Source: Ancylobacter amanitiformis (lineage in GTDB: Bacteria > Pseudomonadota > Alphaproteobacteria > Rhizobiales > Xanthobacteraceae). Taken from it: 64,000 nucleotides of DNA. The translations under genes and the position numbers were made by a program. Below the pieces are notes generated by a model. It was not told where the DNA came from and did not search any database. It saw nothing but the letters and a program-made list of their open reading frames with translations. The stretch covers positions 124,001 to 188,000 of the forward strand of contig NZ_JAUSVR010000001.1 in assembly GCF_030814815.1 (NCBI RefSeq), given 5' to 3'. Below are positions 54,651-64,000 of this stretch, piece after piece (the first letter of the stretch is position 1; every line of letters starts with the position of its first letter).

Positions 54651-55274
54651 ATGCCGATTGAAACATGGCTGGCCTTCGTCGCCGCGTCGGCGGTGCTGCT
54701 GGTCATTCCCGGGCCGACCATCCTGCTGGTCGTCTCCTATGCGCTTGGCCAGGGGCGCCGCGTGGCGCTGCCCGTCGCGGCGGGCGTGGCGCTGGGCGAC
54801 TTCACCGCCATGACGCTCTCCATGCTCGGCCTCGGCGCGCTGCTCGCCACCTCCGCCCTGCTGTTCACCGGGCTGAAATGGATCGGCGCGGCCTATCTCA
54901 TCTGGCTCGGCATCAAGCTGTGGCGTGCCGGTGGCACCCCGCTCGTCAGCGAGGCGCGCACCGACGGCTCGTCGCTCGGCATGCTGCTGCATGCGTGGAT
55001 CGTCACGGCGCTGAACCCCAAGAGCATCACCTTCTTCGTGGCCTTCCTGCCGCAATTCCTCGATCCCGGCCGGGACTTCCTCACGCAGATGATGATCTTC
55101 GAGGCCACCTTCCTGGTCCTCGCCGCCGCCAACGCCTTCGGCTACGCGCTCATTGCCGGCCGGCTGCGCGGGGCGATCGGCAATTCGCACATCGTCGCCG
55201 CCATCAACCGGGTCGGCGGCACCCTTCTGATCGGGGCGGGCGTGGCCACGCTCGCCTGGCGTAACGCCAAATAG
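54651..55274 (+). CDS. LysE/RhtB-family exporter inserted in the Anbu cluster
   Basis: A 207-residue, six-helix exporter: AFVAASAVLLVIPGPTILLV, VSYALGQGRRVALPVAAGVA, LKWIGAAYLIWLGIKLWR, NPKSITFFVAFLPQFLDPG. The family exports amino acids and small derivatives. It lies 48 bp after the ATP-grasp gene and 16 bp before alpha-E, where I recall the two being usually adjacent. A functional link (export of the cluster's product) is possible, or simple insertion. Confidence 0.92.
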   Translation: MPIETWLAFVAASAVLLVIPGPTILLVVSYALGQGRRVALPVAAGVALGDFTAMTLSMLGLGALLATSALLFTGLKWIGAAYLIWLGIKLWRAGGTPLVSEARTDGSSLGMLLHAWIVTALNPKSITFFVAFLPQFLDPGRDFLTQMMIFEATFLVLAAANAFGYALIAGRLRGAIGNSHIVAAINRVGGTLLIGAGVATLAWRNAK

Positions 55275-55290
55275 AACGAACGCGGTCCCC

Positions 55291-56235
55291 ATGCTTTCAC
55301 GCACTGCAGACAATCTCTACTGGCTGGCCCGCTACATGGAGCGCGCGGATTGCCTTGCGCGCATCCTCGACGTCACCCAGCGCCTCGCGCAGCTTCCCGC
55401 GGCCTATGGCGGCTCCACCAATGAGTGGCGCTCGGCGCTGCTCACGGCGGGCTGCGCCGACCTGTTCAAGCAGGTGCATGGCGAGGAGGCGACCGAGCAG
55501 AACGTCATCAACTTCCTCGCCTTCGCGCCGGAGAACCCCTCCTCGATCCGCAACTGCTTCGAGATCGCCCGCACCAATGCGCGCTCGGTGCGCACCGCGC
55601 TGACCATCGAGATGTGGGAGACCATCAACTCCGCCTGGCTGGAACTGAAGCGCTATTCCACCAAGAACATGACGCGCGAGGAGCTGGCGCGCTTCCTCTC
55701 CTTCGTGAAGGAAACCTCGCTGCGCTTCGACGGCGCCGCCTATCGCACCATGCTGCGCAACGATGCCTTCTGGTTCTCGCGCGTGGGCATGTATGTGGAG
55801 CGGGCCGACAACACGGCGCGCATCCTCGACGTGAAATACCATGTGCTGCTGCCGGACTCCGAGCACATCGGCGGACCGCTCGACTATTTCCAGTGGGCCT
55901 CGATCCTGCGCTCGGTCTCGGCGCTGACCTCGTTCCACTGGGTCTATCGCGAGAGCGTGAAACCCTGGCTGGTGGCGGACCTCCTGATCCTCAACGCGCA
56001 GATGCCGCGCTCGCTGACCAGCTGCTACCAGAACATCGCCCGCTATCTCGACGATATCGCCGCCTATTACGGCCGTCAGGGCTCCTCCCAGCGCCTCGCC
56101 CGCACCACGCTGACGCGGCTCGGCAACAGCCGCATGGATGATATCTTCCAGACCGGCCTGCATGAATTCATTGACGGCTTCGTCGTCGAGAATAATCGTC
56201 TCGGTTCCTTCGTTACCGAACAGTACCTGCTGTAG
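55291..56235 (+). CDS. Alpha-E domain protein
   Basis: A 314-residue helical protein of the alpha-E (DUF403) family: SRTADNLYWLARYMERADCL, LAFAPENPSSIRNCFEIARTN, WFSRVGMYVERADNTARIL. Glu/Arg-rich helices recur through the chain. Known companion of CP_ATPgrasp and transglutaminase genes; biochemical role not settled. Start ATG at 55291 follows the exporter gene after 16 bp. Confidence 0.93.
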   Translation: MLSRTADNLYWLARYMERADCLARILDVTQRLAQLPAAYGGSTNEWRSALLTAGCADLFKQVHGEEATEQNVINFLAFAPENPSSIRNCFEIARTNARSVRTALTIEMWETINSAWLELKRYSTKNMTREELARFLSFVKETSLRFDGAAYRTMLRNDAFWFSRVGMYVERADNTARILDVKYHVLLPDSEHIGGPLDYFQWASILRSVSALTSFHWVYRESVKPWLVADLLILNAQMPRSLTSCYQNIARYLDDIAAYYGRQGSSQRLARTTLTRLGNSRMDDIFQTGLHEFIDGFVVENNRLGSFVTEQYLL

Positions 56236-56312
56236 CCGGCAGACCCCGACCCGTCCCGACCTCGACACGGCCCAAACCGGACCCTGACCAAACCAGACCT
56301 GGCCTTCGCGTC

Positions 56313-57149
56313 ATGCGCATTCATGTGAACCACGCCACGACCTACACCTACGAGCCGCCGGCCAATGGTGCGATCCAGACGCTGCGCCTGACGCCGCGCA
56401 ATCATGATGGGCAATATGTCGTCGCCTGGCGCATCGAGGTGTCGGAAAGCTGCCGGCTGCGCACCCATGAGGATGCCTTCGGCAACCTCACCCACACATT
56501 CGCGCTGGAAGGGCCGCTGTCGCAGTTGCGCGTGCAGGTGGATGGCGAGGTGGAGACGCAGGAGACCGACGGCGTGGTGCGCGGCACCAAGGAGCGCTTC
56601 CCGCCCTCGCTATTCATGCGCCAGACCGACCTCACCGGCTGCGACGAGGCACTGCGCAGCTTCGCGCTGGATAAAACCGTTGGCGAAGGCGACCGCATCG
56701 CCCGGCTGCATCTCCTGATGGACGCCATCGCCGCGACCATGACCTTCGATACGGACCCGACCAATGCCGGCACCTCGGCCGCCGAGGCCTTCGCGCTGAA
56801 GCGCGGCGTGTGCCAGGACTACGCGCATATCTTCATCGCCGCGGCGCGCCATCTCGGCATTCCCGCCCGCTATGTCAGCGGCTATCTGGTCGGCGATGCC
56901 GGCAGTTCGGCGCCGACCACCGGCCAGCAGGCCGGCCATGGCTGGGCCGAGGCGCATATCGAAGGGCTGGGCTGGGTCGGCTTCGATCCCACCAACCGCC
57001 AGTGCCCGACCGAAGCCTATATCCGCCTCGCCGTCGGGCTCGACTATCTCGGCGCCGCACCGGTTCGCGGCAATCGCTATGGCGGGGGTGAGGAAAGCCT
57101 CGCCGTCGCCCTGAATGTCGACCAATCAAGCCGACAAATTCAGGGCTGA
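56313..57149 (+). CDS. Transglutaminase-like protein of the Anbu cluster
   Basis: A 278-residue cytosolic protein: N-terminal beta domain (MRIHVNHATTYTYEPPANGA; QTLRLTPRNHDGQYVVAWRI) and transglutaminase-like core with Cys in KRGVCQDYAHIFIAAARH, His in GHGWAEAHIEGLGWVG and Asp in FDPTNRQ. It may be a peptidase or amide-forming enzyme. 77 bp after alpha-E; Anbu follows 92 bp later. Confidence 0.93.
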   Translation: MRIHVNHATTYTYEPPANGAIQTLRLTPRNHDGQYVVAWRIEVSESCRLRTHEDAFGNLTHTFALEGPLSQLRVQVDGEVETQETDGVVRGTKERFPPSLFMRQTDLTGCDEALRSFALDKTVGEGDRIARLHLLMDAIAATMTFDTDPTNAGTSAAEAFALKRGVCQDYAHIFIAAARHLGIPARYVSGYLVGDAGSSAPTTGQQAGHGWAEAHIEGLGWVGFDPTNRQCPTEAYIRLAVGLDYLGAAPVRGNRYGGGEESLAVALNVDQSSRQIQG

Positions 57150-57241
57150 ATGGTTGCCGGTCACAAAAGCGCACCGCTATAAGGGCGCAACGGGTGCAGA
57201 CGTGTTCCAGACGGAGCGCGGACCAGGGGGAAGTGCCTTTC

Positions 57242-57988
57242 ATGACCTATTGTTGCGGAATTCTGGTGCGTGACGGTCTGGTCATGGTCGCGGACACGCG
57301 TACCAATGCCGGCCTCGACAACATCTCGACCTTCCGCAAGCTCCACGTCTTCGAAGAGCCCGGCCGGCATGTGATGGGGCTGGCGACGGCGGGTAACCTG
57401 TCGATCTCGCAGGCCGTGATCTCCACCCTGCAGGAGGGGCTCGACAACCCTGAAACCGGCGAGAAGGACACGCTTACCGGCTGCACCAGCATGTTCCGCG
57501 CGACCCAGCTGGTCGGGCGCGCCGTGCGTCACGTCTATCACCTCTATGGCGAGGGGCTGAAGGAAGCCGACGTGCGGTTCGACGTCTCGTTCCTGTTCGG
57601 CGGGCAGGTGAATGGCGGCCGGCTGCGGCTGTTCATGATCTATGCCGCCGGCAATTTCATCGAGTGCACGTCCGACACGCCTTTCCTGCAGATCGGCGAG
57701 CACAAATACGGCAAGCCCGTGCTGGATCGCTCGATCACCTACAATACCGACCTGTACGACGCGCTGAAATCCGGGCTGATCTCGATGGATTCGACCATGC
57801 GCTCGAATCTCGGCGTCGGCATGCCGCTGGATGTGCTCATCGCGCGGCGCGATGCGTCGGAAGCCGAACTGAACTACCGCGTGGAGCCGGGCGAGCCCTA
57901 TTTCCACGACCTGCGCGAGCGCTGGTCGGCCGCGCTGCGTGCCGCCCATAACTCCATCCCGCGCCCGCCCTATGGTCCTTCGCGCTGA
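57242..57988 (+). CDS. Anbu proteasome-like peptidase
   Basis: A 248-residue N-terminal nucleophile hydrolase related to 20S proteasome and HslV beta subunits. The start MTYCCGILVRDGLVMVADTR places Thr2 as the future Thr1 nucleophile; Asp in VADTRT and a GNLSIS loop follow. The length and the YFHDLRERWSAALR C-terminal arm fit Anbu (ancestral beta subunit). Anbu assembles as an open helical ring; substrates are unknown. ATG at 57242 is required to expose Thr2. No clp/hslU-type ATPase is nearby. Confidence 0.94.
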   Translation: MTYCCGILVRDGLVMVADTRTNAGLDNISTFRKLHVFEEPGRHVMGLATAGNLSISQAVISTLQEGLDNPETGEKDTLTGCTSMFRATQLVGRAVRHVYHLYGEGLKEADVRFDVSFLFGGQVNGGRLRLFMIYAAGNFIECTSDTPFLQIGEHKYGKPVLDRSITYNTDLYDALKSGLISMDSTMRSNLGVGMPLDVLIARRDASEAELNYRVEPGEPYFHDLRERWSAALRAAHNSIPRPPYGPSR

Positions 57989-58000
57989 CCCCAGAAGCAG

Positions 58001-58035
58001 ATGAACCGCCCGCGCGTGGCGCGCGGACGGTTCAT
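58001..58035. terminator. Long perfect-type hairpin after Anbu
   Basis: 16-bp arms (atgaaccgcccgcgcg / cgcgcggacggttcat) with one mismatch and a 3-base loop, between Anbu (+) and the microprotein gene (-). It probably ends both transcripts. Confidence 0.7.
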
Positions 58036-58077
58036 GGCCTGGAATGAGGATCTGCCTCAGGCTGTCGACATCGATCG

Positions 58078-58149
58078 TCAGGTCAGCAGATAGAGCACGA
58101 TGATGATCGGAATCGGAATACCGATAAGCCACATAAGAATAGCCGGCAT
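58078..58149 (-). CDS. 23-residue membrane microprotein
   Basis: A 24-codon gene (ATG to TGA) encoding a single hydrophobic helix: MPAILMWLIGIPIP, then mostly Ile, Val and Leu, ending YLLT. A strong ribosome site (ggaggaag) lies seven bases before the ATG, and the codons stay in one clean frame. I recall similar very short membrane peptides starting MPxIxxWLxGxP in Alphaproteobacteria; function unknown. No coding overlap with neighbours. Confidence 0.7.
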   Translation of the reverse strand: MPAILMWLIGIPIPIIIVLYLLT

Positions 58150-58313
58150 GGGTGCTTCCTCCTGTGTCTGTAGCCTCACCTTCGCATCGATAACGCCAGA
58201 ACGACTTGGTGGTTCCTTGGCAAGTTAGGAAGCTCTCGCCCGTGCCCCGGCCGGGCGATGCCTTGCCCGGCCGGCCCGGCTGGTTCATCTTCTCCGCCCT
58301 CGGGAGGAAGACC

Positions 58314-59063
58314 ATGAACGCCAGCAACCGCATCGCCCTCGTCACCGGCGCCGGCACCGGCATCGGCCGGGCCGCCGCCCTCGCTCTCGGTGAGCTTGGC
58401 TTTACCGTCGTGCTCACCGGCCGCCGCCGCGAGCCGCTCGACGCCGTGGCCGCCGAACTGGGCGCCAAGAGTCATGTCGTGACCGCCGACGTCGCCGACG
58501 CCGAATCCGTCGCCGCCCTGTTCGAGACCGTGGCCGCGCGCTTCGGCCGGCTCGACGTGCTGTTCAACAATGCCGGCGGCTGGTCGAAGGCGAGCCCGAT
58601 CGAGGATATTCCGCTCAGCGACTGGCAGCACGTGGTGAACGTGAACCTCACCGGCGTCTTCCTGTGCACGCAGGCCGCCATCCGGCTGATGAAGGCGCAG
58701 GACCCCAAGGGCGGGCGCATCATCAATAATGGCTCGATCTCGGCGCATGCCCCGCGCCCGCTGACCGCGCCCTATACGGCGACCAAGCACGCCATCAGCG
58801 GCCTGACCAAGCAGGTGGCGCTTGAGGGCCGGGCGCACAACATCGCCTGCGGGCAGATCGATATCGGCAATGCCGATACCGACATGGCGGTGAAGATGAA
58901 GACCGGCATCCTGCAGGCCAACGGCCAGATCATGGTCGAGCCGACCTTCGATCCCGCCCATGCCGGCCGCGCGGTGGCCTATATGGCGGGCCTGCCGCTC
59001 GACGCGAATGTGCTGACCATGACGATCATGGCGACCAATGCACCTTTCGTCGGCCGGGGCTGA
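58314..59063 (+). CDS. Short-chain dehydrogenase/reductase
   Basis: A 249-residue SDR: cofactor loop [22 protein letters not shown] in [14 protein letters not shown], Ser in [13 protein letters not shown] and the YTATK catalytic Tyr-Lys pair. GRRRE after strand 2 suggests NADP use. Substrate unknown. ATG at 58314 follows gggaggaag. Divergent from the microprotein gene and convergent with exoD-like. Confidence 0.92.
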   Translation: MNASNRIALVTGAGTGIGRAAALALGELGFTVVLTGRRREPLDAVAAELGAKSHVVTADVADAESVAALFETVAARFGRLDVLFNNAGGWSKASPIEDIPLSDWQHVVNVNLTGVFLCTQAAIRLMKAQDPKGGRIINNGSISAHAPRPLTAPYTATKHAISGLTKQVALEGRAHNIACGQIDIGNADTDMAVKMKTGILQANGQIMVEPTFDPAHAGRAVAYMAGLPLDANVLTMTIMATNAPFVGRG

Positions 59064-59087
59064 TCGCCCCTGGCTCGGGCGCGTGGC

Positions 59088-59786
59088 TCAGATATAGGCG
59101 AGCGCGCCCTGGTAGAGCATCCAGCTCAGGAACCCCATCACGCCGAGGCTGATGAGTGTGGCGACAATGCCGGCGGCGATGAACGCGCCGTCGCGCTCCA
59201 CCAGCCCGAGCCCGAGAATGCAGACGGCAATGCCGGGCGGCAGGTTGCCGAAGATCGGAATCGGCAGCAGCAGCAGCAGGCCGAGCAGCAGCACCATGCC
59301 GCCGAGCACGAAGCGCGCGGAGGTGCCGGAAAAATACTGCAGGCGCGGACGGGAATAGCTCTCGAACTTGCGAATCCACTTCAGCGCGCCGCCGACGATC
59401 TTCTCCAGCAGGCTGCGCGAGAAGGTGCGCGCGGCCAGCCAGCGCGGCAGCCACAACTCATCGCGCCCGAGCATCATCTGCCCGCCCACCAGGCACAGCA
59501 GCACGCCGCAGATGACGGGGATGCCCGGCGGCATCGGCAGGCAGTTCGGCAGGCCGAGCAGCAGGATGGACAGGCCGAAGGCGCGGTTGCGAAGCGCATG
59601 CACGACTTCGCCCACACTGATGCGCTCCGCCGAATGGGCGGTGACGATCGCGGACAGCAATTCCGAGGTGCGCGGCGAACGGTGATCCACGAGCAGCGTT
59701 CCAGAGGCCTCATGACGTCGGGACGCCGTGACGGCCTCCGCTTCGCCGCCCTCATAGCACGGTGAAAGCGGCAAGGAGAGGGCCAA
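59088..59786 (-). CDS. ExoD-family membrane protein
   Basis: A 232-residue protein of the exopolysaccharide synthesis ExoD family: [40 protein letters not shown], and a second similar module [20 protein letters not shown], with four to five hydrophobic segments. ExoD mutants of Sinorhizobium have altered exopolysaccharide and alkali sensitivity; mechanism unknown. The N-terminal 40 residues are polar and weakly supported, so a later start is possible. Confidence 0.88.
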   Translation of the reverse strand: MALSLPLSPCYEGGEAEAVTASRRHEASGTLLVDHRSPRTSELLSAIVTAHSAERISVGEVVHALRNRAFGLSILLLGLPNCLPMPPGIPVICGVLLCLVGGQMMLGRDELWLPRWLAARTFSRSLLEKIVGGALKWIRKFESYSRPRLQYFSGTSARFVLGGMVLLLGLLLLLPIPIFGNLPPGIAVCILGLGLVERDGAFIAAGIVATLISLGVMGFLSWMLYQGALAYI

Positions 59787-59826
59787 GCCGAAAAAGCCAC
59801 GCCCCCCTTGTCGCCGTGCGCGCCGC

Positions 59827-60138
59827 TCAGTTGAGCTGGAACATGCCGTCGATGCTGCGCAGTTCCGCCGGCCGGATCAGCCGCGTATGCGCCACCGTCA
59901 CCGAGTGAAGCGGGCCCTCCAGTTCGCGCTTCCAGAAGTCGAGGAAGCGGTTCAGCTCGGGGAAATGCGGGCACAGATCATAATGCTGCCAGAGATAGGT
60001 CTGCAGCAGCCCGGGATGGTCGGGCATGCGGTAGAAGATCTGGGCGGTGGTGAGACCGTAGCCGGCCAGTTGCCGGACGAAATCGGCGGACGCCTTCTGC
60101 GGGACGACGCCCGCCGACGAAGCTGCACGAGATGCCAT
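59827..60138 (-). CDS. Usg family protein
   Basis: A 103-residue protein with the Usg signature [59 protein letters not shown]. Named from its position upstream of trp genes in other bacteria; function unknown. ATG at 60138 follows an excellent ribosome site (aaaggagg) six bases upstream. Divergent from groESL. Confidence 0.92.
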   Translation of the reverse strand: MASRAASSAGVVPQKASADFVRQLAGYGLTTAQIFYRMPDHPGLLQTYLWQHYDLCPHFPELNRFLDFWKRELEGPLHSVTVAHTRLIRPAELRSIDGMFQLN

Positions 60139-60229
60139 GCGGAACCTCCTTTCGCGAGAATCCGAGTGTGGCGGCGACTCACTCGGGCAGCAAGGCGAAA
60201 AATTGGTTTTCGTGTTCAATATCAATGCA

Positions 60230-60256
60230 CTAGCAGCATATATAACAGAGTGCTGA
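60230..60256 (+). promoter_or_regulatory. Degenerate CIRCE-like element upstream of groES
   Basis: ctagcagca-N9-gagtgctga compared with the CIRCE consensus TTAGCACTC-N9-GAGTGCTAA: right arm 8 of 9, left arm 5 of 9, and the exact 9-base spacing. It lies in the AT-rich part of the 297-bp gap between usg and groES, where the tatata box and promoter should be. A second, everted pair (gagtgctga ... ttggcactc) extends to 60284. Confidence 0.5.
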
Positions 60257-60435
60257 CAGGATTCGCCCGATGGCGTTGGCACTCACTGTCGGCGACTGCT
60301 ACTTTTTTCCCCTCCAGCCCTTGCGCCCTATCCGGGCCGCGCCTAGATGTCCCCTGGGCGACGCAGCGAAGCGCCCCACCAGCGCGTGCGTCGCCGGGAT
60401 CAATTGATCAATCACGCTTTCTGGAGAGAGAAACG

Positions 60436-60744
60436 ATGAAGTTCCGTCCCCTGCATGACCGGGTCGTGGTCAAGCGTATCGAAGCGGAAGAAAAGACCGC
60501 GGGCGGCATCATCATTCCCGACACCGCCAAGGAAAAGCCGTCCCAGGGTGAAGTCGTCGCTGCCGGTCCCGGTGCGCGCGACGAAGCCGGCAAGCTGGTT
60601 CCCCTGGACGTCAAGGCGGGCGACCGCGTGCTGTTCGGCAAGTGGTCCGGCACCGAGGTCAAGATCGACGGGGTCGACTACCTCATCATGAAGGAGTCCG
60701 ACATCCTCGGTGTGCTCGACGAGACCGCCTCGGCCAAGAAGGCC

Positions 60745-60750
<6 letters not shown>
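60436..60750 (+). CDS. groES: Co-chaperonin GroES
   Basis: A 104-residue Cpn10: [20 protein letters not shown], mobile loop [39 protein letters not shown] seven-member ring that caps GroEL. ATG at 60436 follows ggagaga. The tail (ASAKKAA) slightly exceeds the usual length, and its codons form the first unit of a tandem array that continues into the gap before groEL. Confidence 0.98.
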
Positions 60751-62478
<1,728 letters not shown>

Positions 62479-62511
62479 GCGAAGTCCATTCGGCTGGTTC
62501 TACCTGCAGAA

Positions 62512-62538
62512 GGGCGCGGCATAGGCCGCGCCCTTTTT
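62512..62538 (+). terminator. Rho-independent terminator of groESL
   Basis: Perfect 9-bp GC stem (gggcgcggc / gccgcgccc), 4-base loop atag, followed by TTTTT. It is the clearest intrinsic terminator in the window. Confidence 0.95.
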
Positions 62539-62944
62539 GTTGAACGAACGGGCCGTTTCACTCTCGAATTCGCGATATCGTTAGTGACGGGCGGCGATCG
62601 GAAACCCGGGACGCCTTCGTCTTCAGGTCACGCAGGGCGCAAGCCTATGGCTACCCTCACAGGGAGGGATTCGTAATTCCGCAGGACGCCACTGCGATGC
62701 GCGTCAGCGAGCCAACGACCGAACGCGATCGTCCGTTACGCGATTTTCTCGTCGCCAGCCGCATCCTGGCTCCGGACTGCGCCCCGACCTGTACCGATCC
62801 ACGTCGCACCATTTGTTCGGTCGCCCGAGTGCGGCAGCTGGAGTTGTGAAAGACGGCAATTGCAGCGGTCCGGCAAACGGGCAGCAGGCCGGTTCACCGC
62901 AAGGTGCGTGTCGAGGATGCGGGGCTCATTGGCGAATAGCCACG
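62539..62944. other. 406-bp gap after groESL, no gene seen
   Basis: Lower coding character than the surrounding DNA, many stops in all frames, no ribosome site with a plausible start and no recognisable protein. A short open frame near 62860 lacks support. It holds no hairpin or tandem array that I can see. Confidence 0.55.
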
Positions 62945-63051
62945 CTAGAGCTTTTCCGGTGAATTCCGGTTCACCGAAAAAGCTCCAGGTTATTGTTCTG
63001 CCGTATTTTCTTCACGCGAACCGGAATCCACTTCGCTCAAAAATGCTCTAG
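62945..63051. repeat. Intergenic palindromic repeat element (REP/MITE-like) of Hyphomicrobiales type
   Basis: A roughly 107-bp element bounded by perfect 7-bp terminal inverted repeats (ctagagc ... gctctag). Its inner arms also pair (ttccggtgaattccggttca) and it contains cgcgaaccggaatccacttc, text that I recall as a widespread intergenic repeat in Hyphomicrobiales genomes. Its right end supplies the stop codon of the SnoaL-like gene. No open frame inside. Confidence 0.75.
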
Positions 63052-63455
63052 GCGGCTATCTGCTGCATCAGACCGAACGCATCCATCAGTATGCGCGTAT
63101 CCTTGATGCGGCCATTCTCCACCAGGTCGATCACCATCCCCCATACGGTAACCTTGCGACCGGTAGCCGGGGCGCCGAAAAACATGCCTTCATGTGTTCC
63201 AGTCCACGTAAAGCGCGTGAGCACCTTGCCGGACTCGCCTATCTGCTCGTCGATGGTCCAATGCATGTCCGGGAAAGCCGCGAACAGTCCGCGCAATACG
63301 TCCTTTAATCCGTCAATGCCCGGACCTTGCCCGGGGAACGGCACCAGTTCGACCATATCCACGGCCACATAGTCCCCCGCCGCGTCAAGATTCCGGTTGT
63401 TGATTACGTCCTCCACGAAACTGCGAACCAGAAGCTTGCATTCCTCGACGTCCAT
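63048..63455 (-). CDS. SnoaL-like / ester cyclase family protein
   Basis: A 135-residue NTF2-like-fold protein of the SnoaL/ester cyclase group: LVRSFVEDVINNRNLDAAGD, GIDGLKDVLRGLFAAFPDMH, FTWTGTHEGMFFGAPATGRK, and GRIKDTRILMDAFGLMQQI. Such proteins are steroid isomerase-like enzymes or ligand carriers; no substrate is assigned. ATG at 63455 follows gaggggg. The stop codon TAG is in the terminal repeat of the intergenic element, so the tail LMQQIAA may be of recent origin. Confidence 0.85.
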   Translation of the reverse strand: MDVEECKLLVRSFVEDVINNRNLDAAGDYVAVDMVELVPFPGQGPGIDGLKDVLRGLFAAFPDMHWTIDEQIGESGKVLTRFTWTGTHEGMFFGAPATGRKVTVWGMVIDLVENGRIKDTRILMDAFGLMQQIAA

Positions 63456-63768
63456 TGATGCCCCCTCAAAAACACCGATCGCGATATTCCCTGGATCATA
63501 GCCACCCGGAGACGCGCTTGTCCCCCTCGCGTCCACGCATTGGCTTGACAGGACCAGAGGCGTGCAGCCGCTCGCGCAAGAACTTCGCGGACCCGAGCCT
63601 AGCCGCCGCCTCGGTCGAATTCACGCAGCTTTCAGCTTCGATGTAGGTTTCGATGTAGGTGTTGAAGAAGGCCACCTCAGGGGCGGCACCGCGAGGACGC
63701 GTCTTTGAAGGCCCCCTGAAATTGCTCGAATGGACCTTCTTGCCCCCGCCGCCAAACATCCGCCTCCC
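63456..63768. other. 313-bp gap between SnoaL-like gene and ABC-2 permease, no firm gene
   Basis: One minus-strand open frame (about 63496-63759) has no ribosome site or family resemblance and is not called. A 2 x 12 bp tandem repeat (ttcgatgtagg core) lies at 63636-63659. The promoter of the SnoaL-like gene should be near 63480-63530. Confidence 0.5.
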
Positions 63769-64000
63769 TCAATCCAGCGTCTGGCGGAAGCGTTTCACGG
63801 CGATCACCATCGCCACCAGCATGATGGCGGAGAGCGCGAGAATGTCCTGCGAGAGATCGGCCACATTCGCCCCCTTCAGCAGAATGCCGCGCACCATGCG
63901 CAGGTAATGGGTCAGCGGCAGCGTCTCGGAAATCCAGCGCGCCCAGCGCGGCATGCCGTCGAACGGGAACATGAAGCCGGAGAGCAGGATGTTCGGCAGG
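63769..64000 (-). CDS. ABC-2 type transporter permease, C-terminal part
   Basis: The window ends inside this gene; only the last 77 codons are visible. They read PNILLSGFMFPFDGMPRWAR, then SETLPLTHYLRMVRGILLKG, and a final membrane helix DILALSAIMLVAMVIAVKRF followed by RQTLD. This matches the C terminus of YhhJ/YbhR-type ABC-2 permeases that export drugs or other hydrophobic molecules. The partner ATPase should lie beyond the window. Confidence 0.85.
   Translation of the reverse strand, partial: LPNILLSGFMFPFDGMPRWARWISETLPLTHYLRMVRGILLKGANVADLSQDILALSAIMLVAMVIAVKRFRQTLD

Noticed and set aside
62860..63051. Short open frame of about 63 codons after groESL
   Set aside because: It runs into the intergenic palindromic element, lacks a ribosome site and has no recognisable protein content.
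63496..63759. Open frame of about 87 codons upstream of the SnoaL-like gene
   Set aside because: No ribosome site, no family resemblance, and its repeated TYIE segment comes from a 12-bp tandem duplication; I left the gap as non-coding.

Overview
The window is a GC-rich alphaproteobacterial chromosome segment, most likely from the Hyphomicrobiales (Rhizobiales) and perhaps near Xanthobacteraceae such as Ancylobacter, Starkeya or Xanthobacter. That placement is inferred from gene content and order: IscU-like scaffold / YidD / ThrS, CysE with a DUF3126 protein, a Usg protein, an ExoD protein, groESL behind a weak CIRCE-like element, and a roughly 107-bp intergenic repeat of a type I associate with this order. 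I saw no transposase, integrase, prophage or CRISPR array. The segment reads as ordinary chromosome with accessory transport and signalling islands.

Layout. 0-1.4 kb: the end of an ABM-domain membrane protein and a nucleoside deaminase. 1.6-10.1 kb: an unusual signalling block. An NCS2-type permease with a degenerate GHKL-like tail is followed by a STAS antagonist and an RsbW-like kinase. A convergent operon encodes a response regulator-PP2C phosphatase, a hybrid histidine kinase, a single-domain receiver and a Na/Pi cotransporter. Together these hold all the parts of a partner-switching circuit tied to two transporters. 10.3-27 kb: housekeeping and small enzymes (thrS, yidD, Fe-S scaffold, folE, hisI, CBS protein, rhomboid, gamma carbonic anhydrase, cysE, hydrolase, monooxygenase, Gdx/SugE exporter, LysR, DMT exporter, luciferase-like oxidoreductase). 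27.4-31.2 kb: trifunctional putA. 31.2-35.2 kb: a gene-free repeat-rich stretch, a GT2/LpxB-N pair and an OmpR-type two-component system.

35.4-38.2 kb: a NitT/TauT-type ABC importer whose binding protein has an expanded 12-bp repeat in its signal peptide. 38.4-48.6 kb: a secreted lipase-like hydrolase, then an RpiR-controlled amino-acid-type locus. It holds N-formylglutamate amidohydrolase, a branched-chain-type ABC importer with a fused LivM-LivG, a glutamine synthetase-like enzyme and an amidohydrolase, the last two matching the two halves of fungal FluG. 48.7-53 kb: tRNA-Leu, fhs, DoxX, gpt and a CinA-like protein. 53.2-58 kb: the Anbu-type proteasome-like cluster (circularly permuted ATP-grasp, alpha-E, transglutaminase, Anbu) with a LysE exporter inserted. 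58-62.5 kb: a 23-residue membrane microprotein, SDR, ExoD, Usg and groES-groEL. 62.5-64 kb: the intergenic repeat, a SnoaL-like protein and the end of an ABC-2 permease.

A pattern across the whole window is the number of short direct tandem repeats (units of about 11-24 bp, 2-6 copies). They lie between genes, run into stop codons, or sit in the terminal codons of genes.
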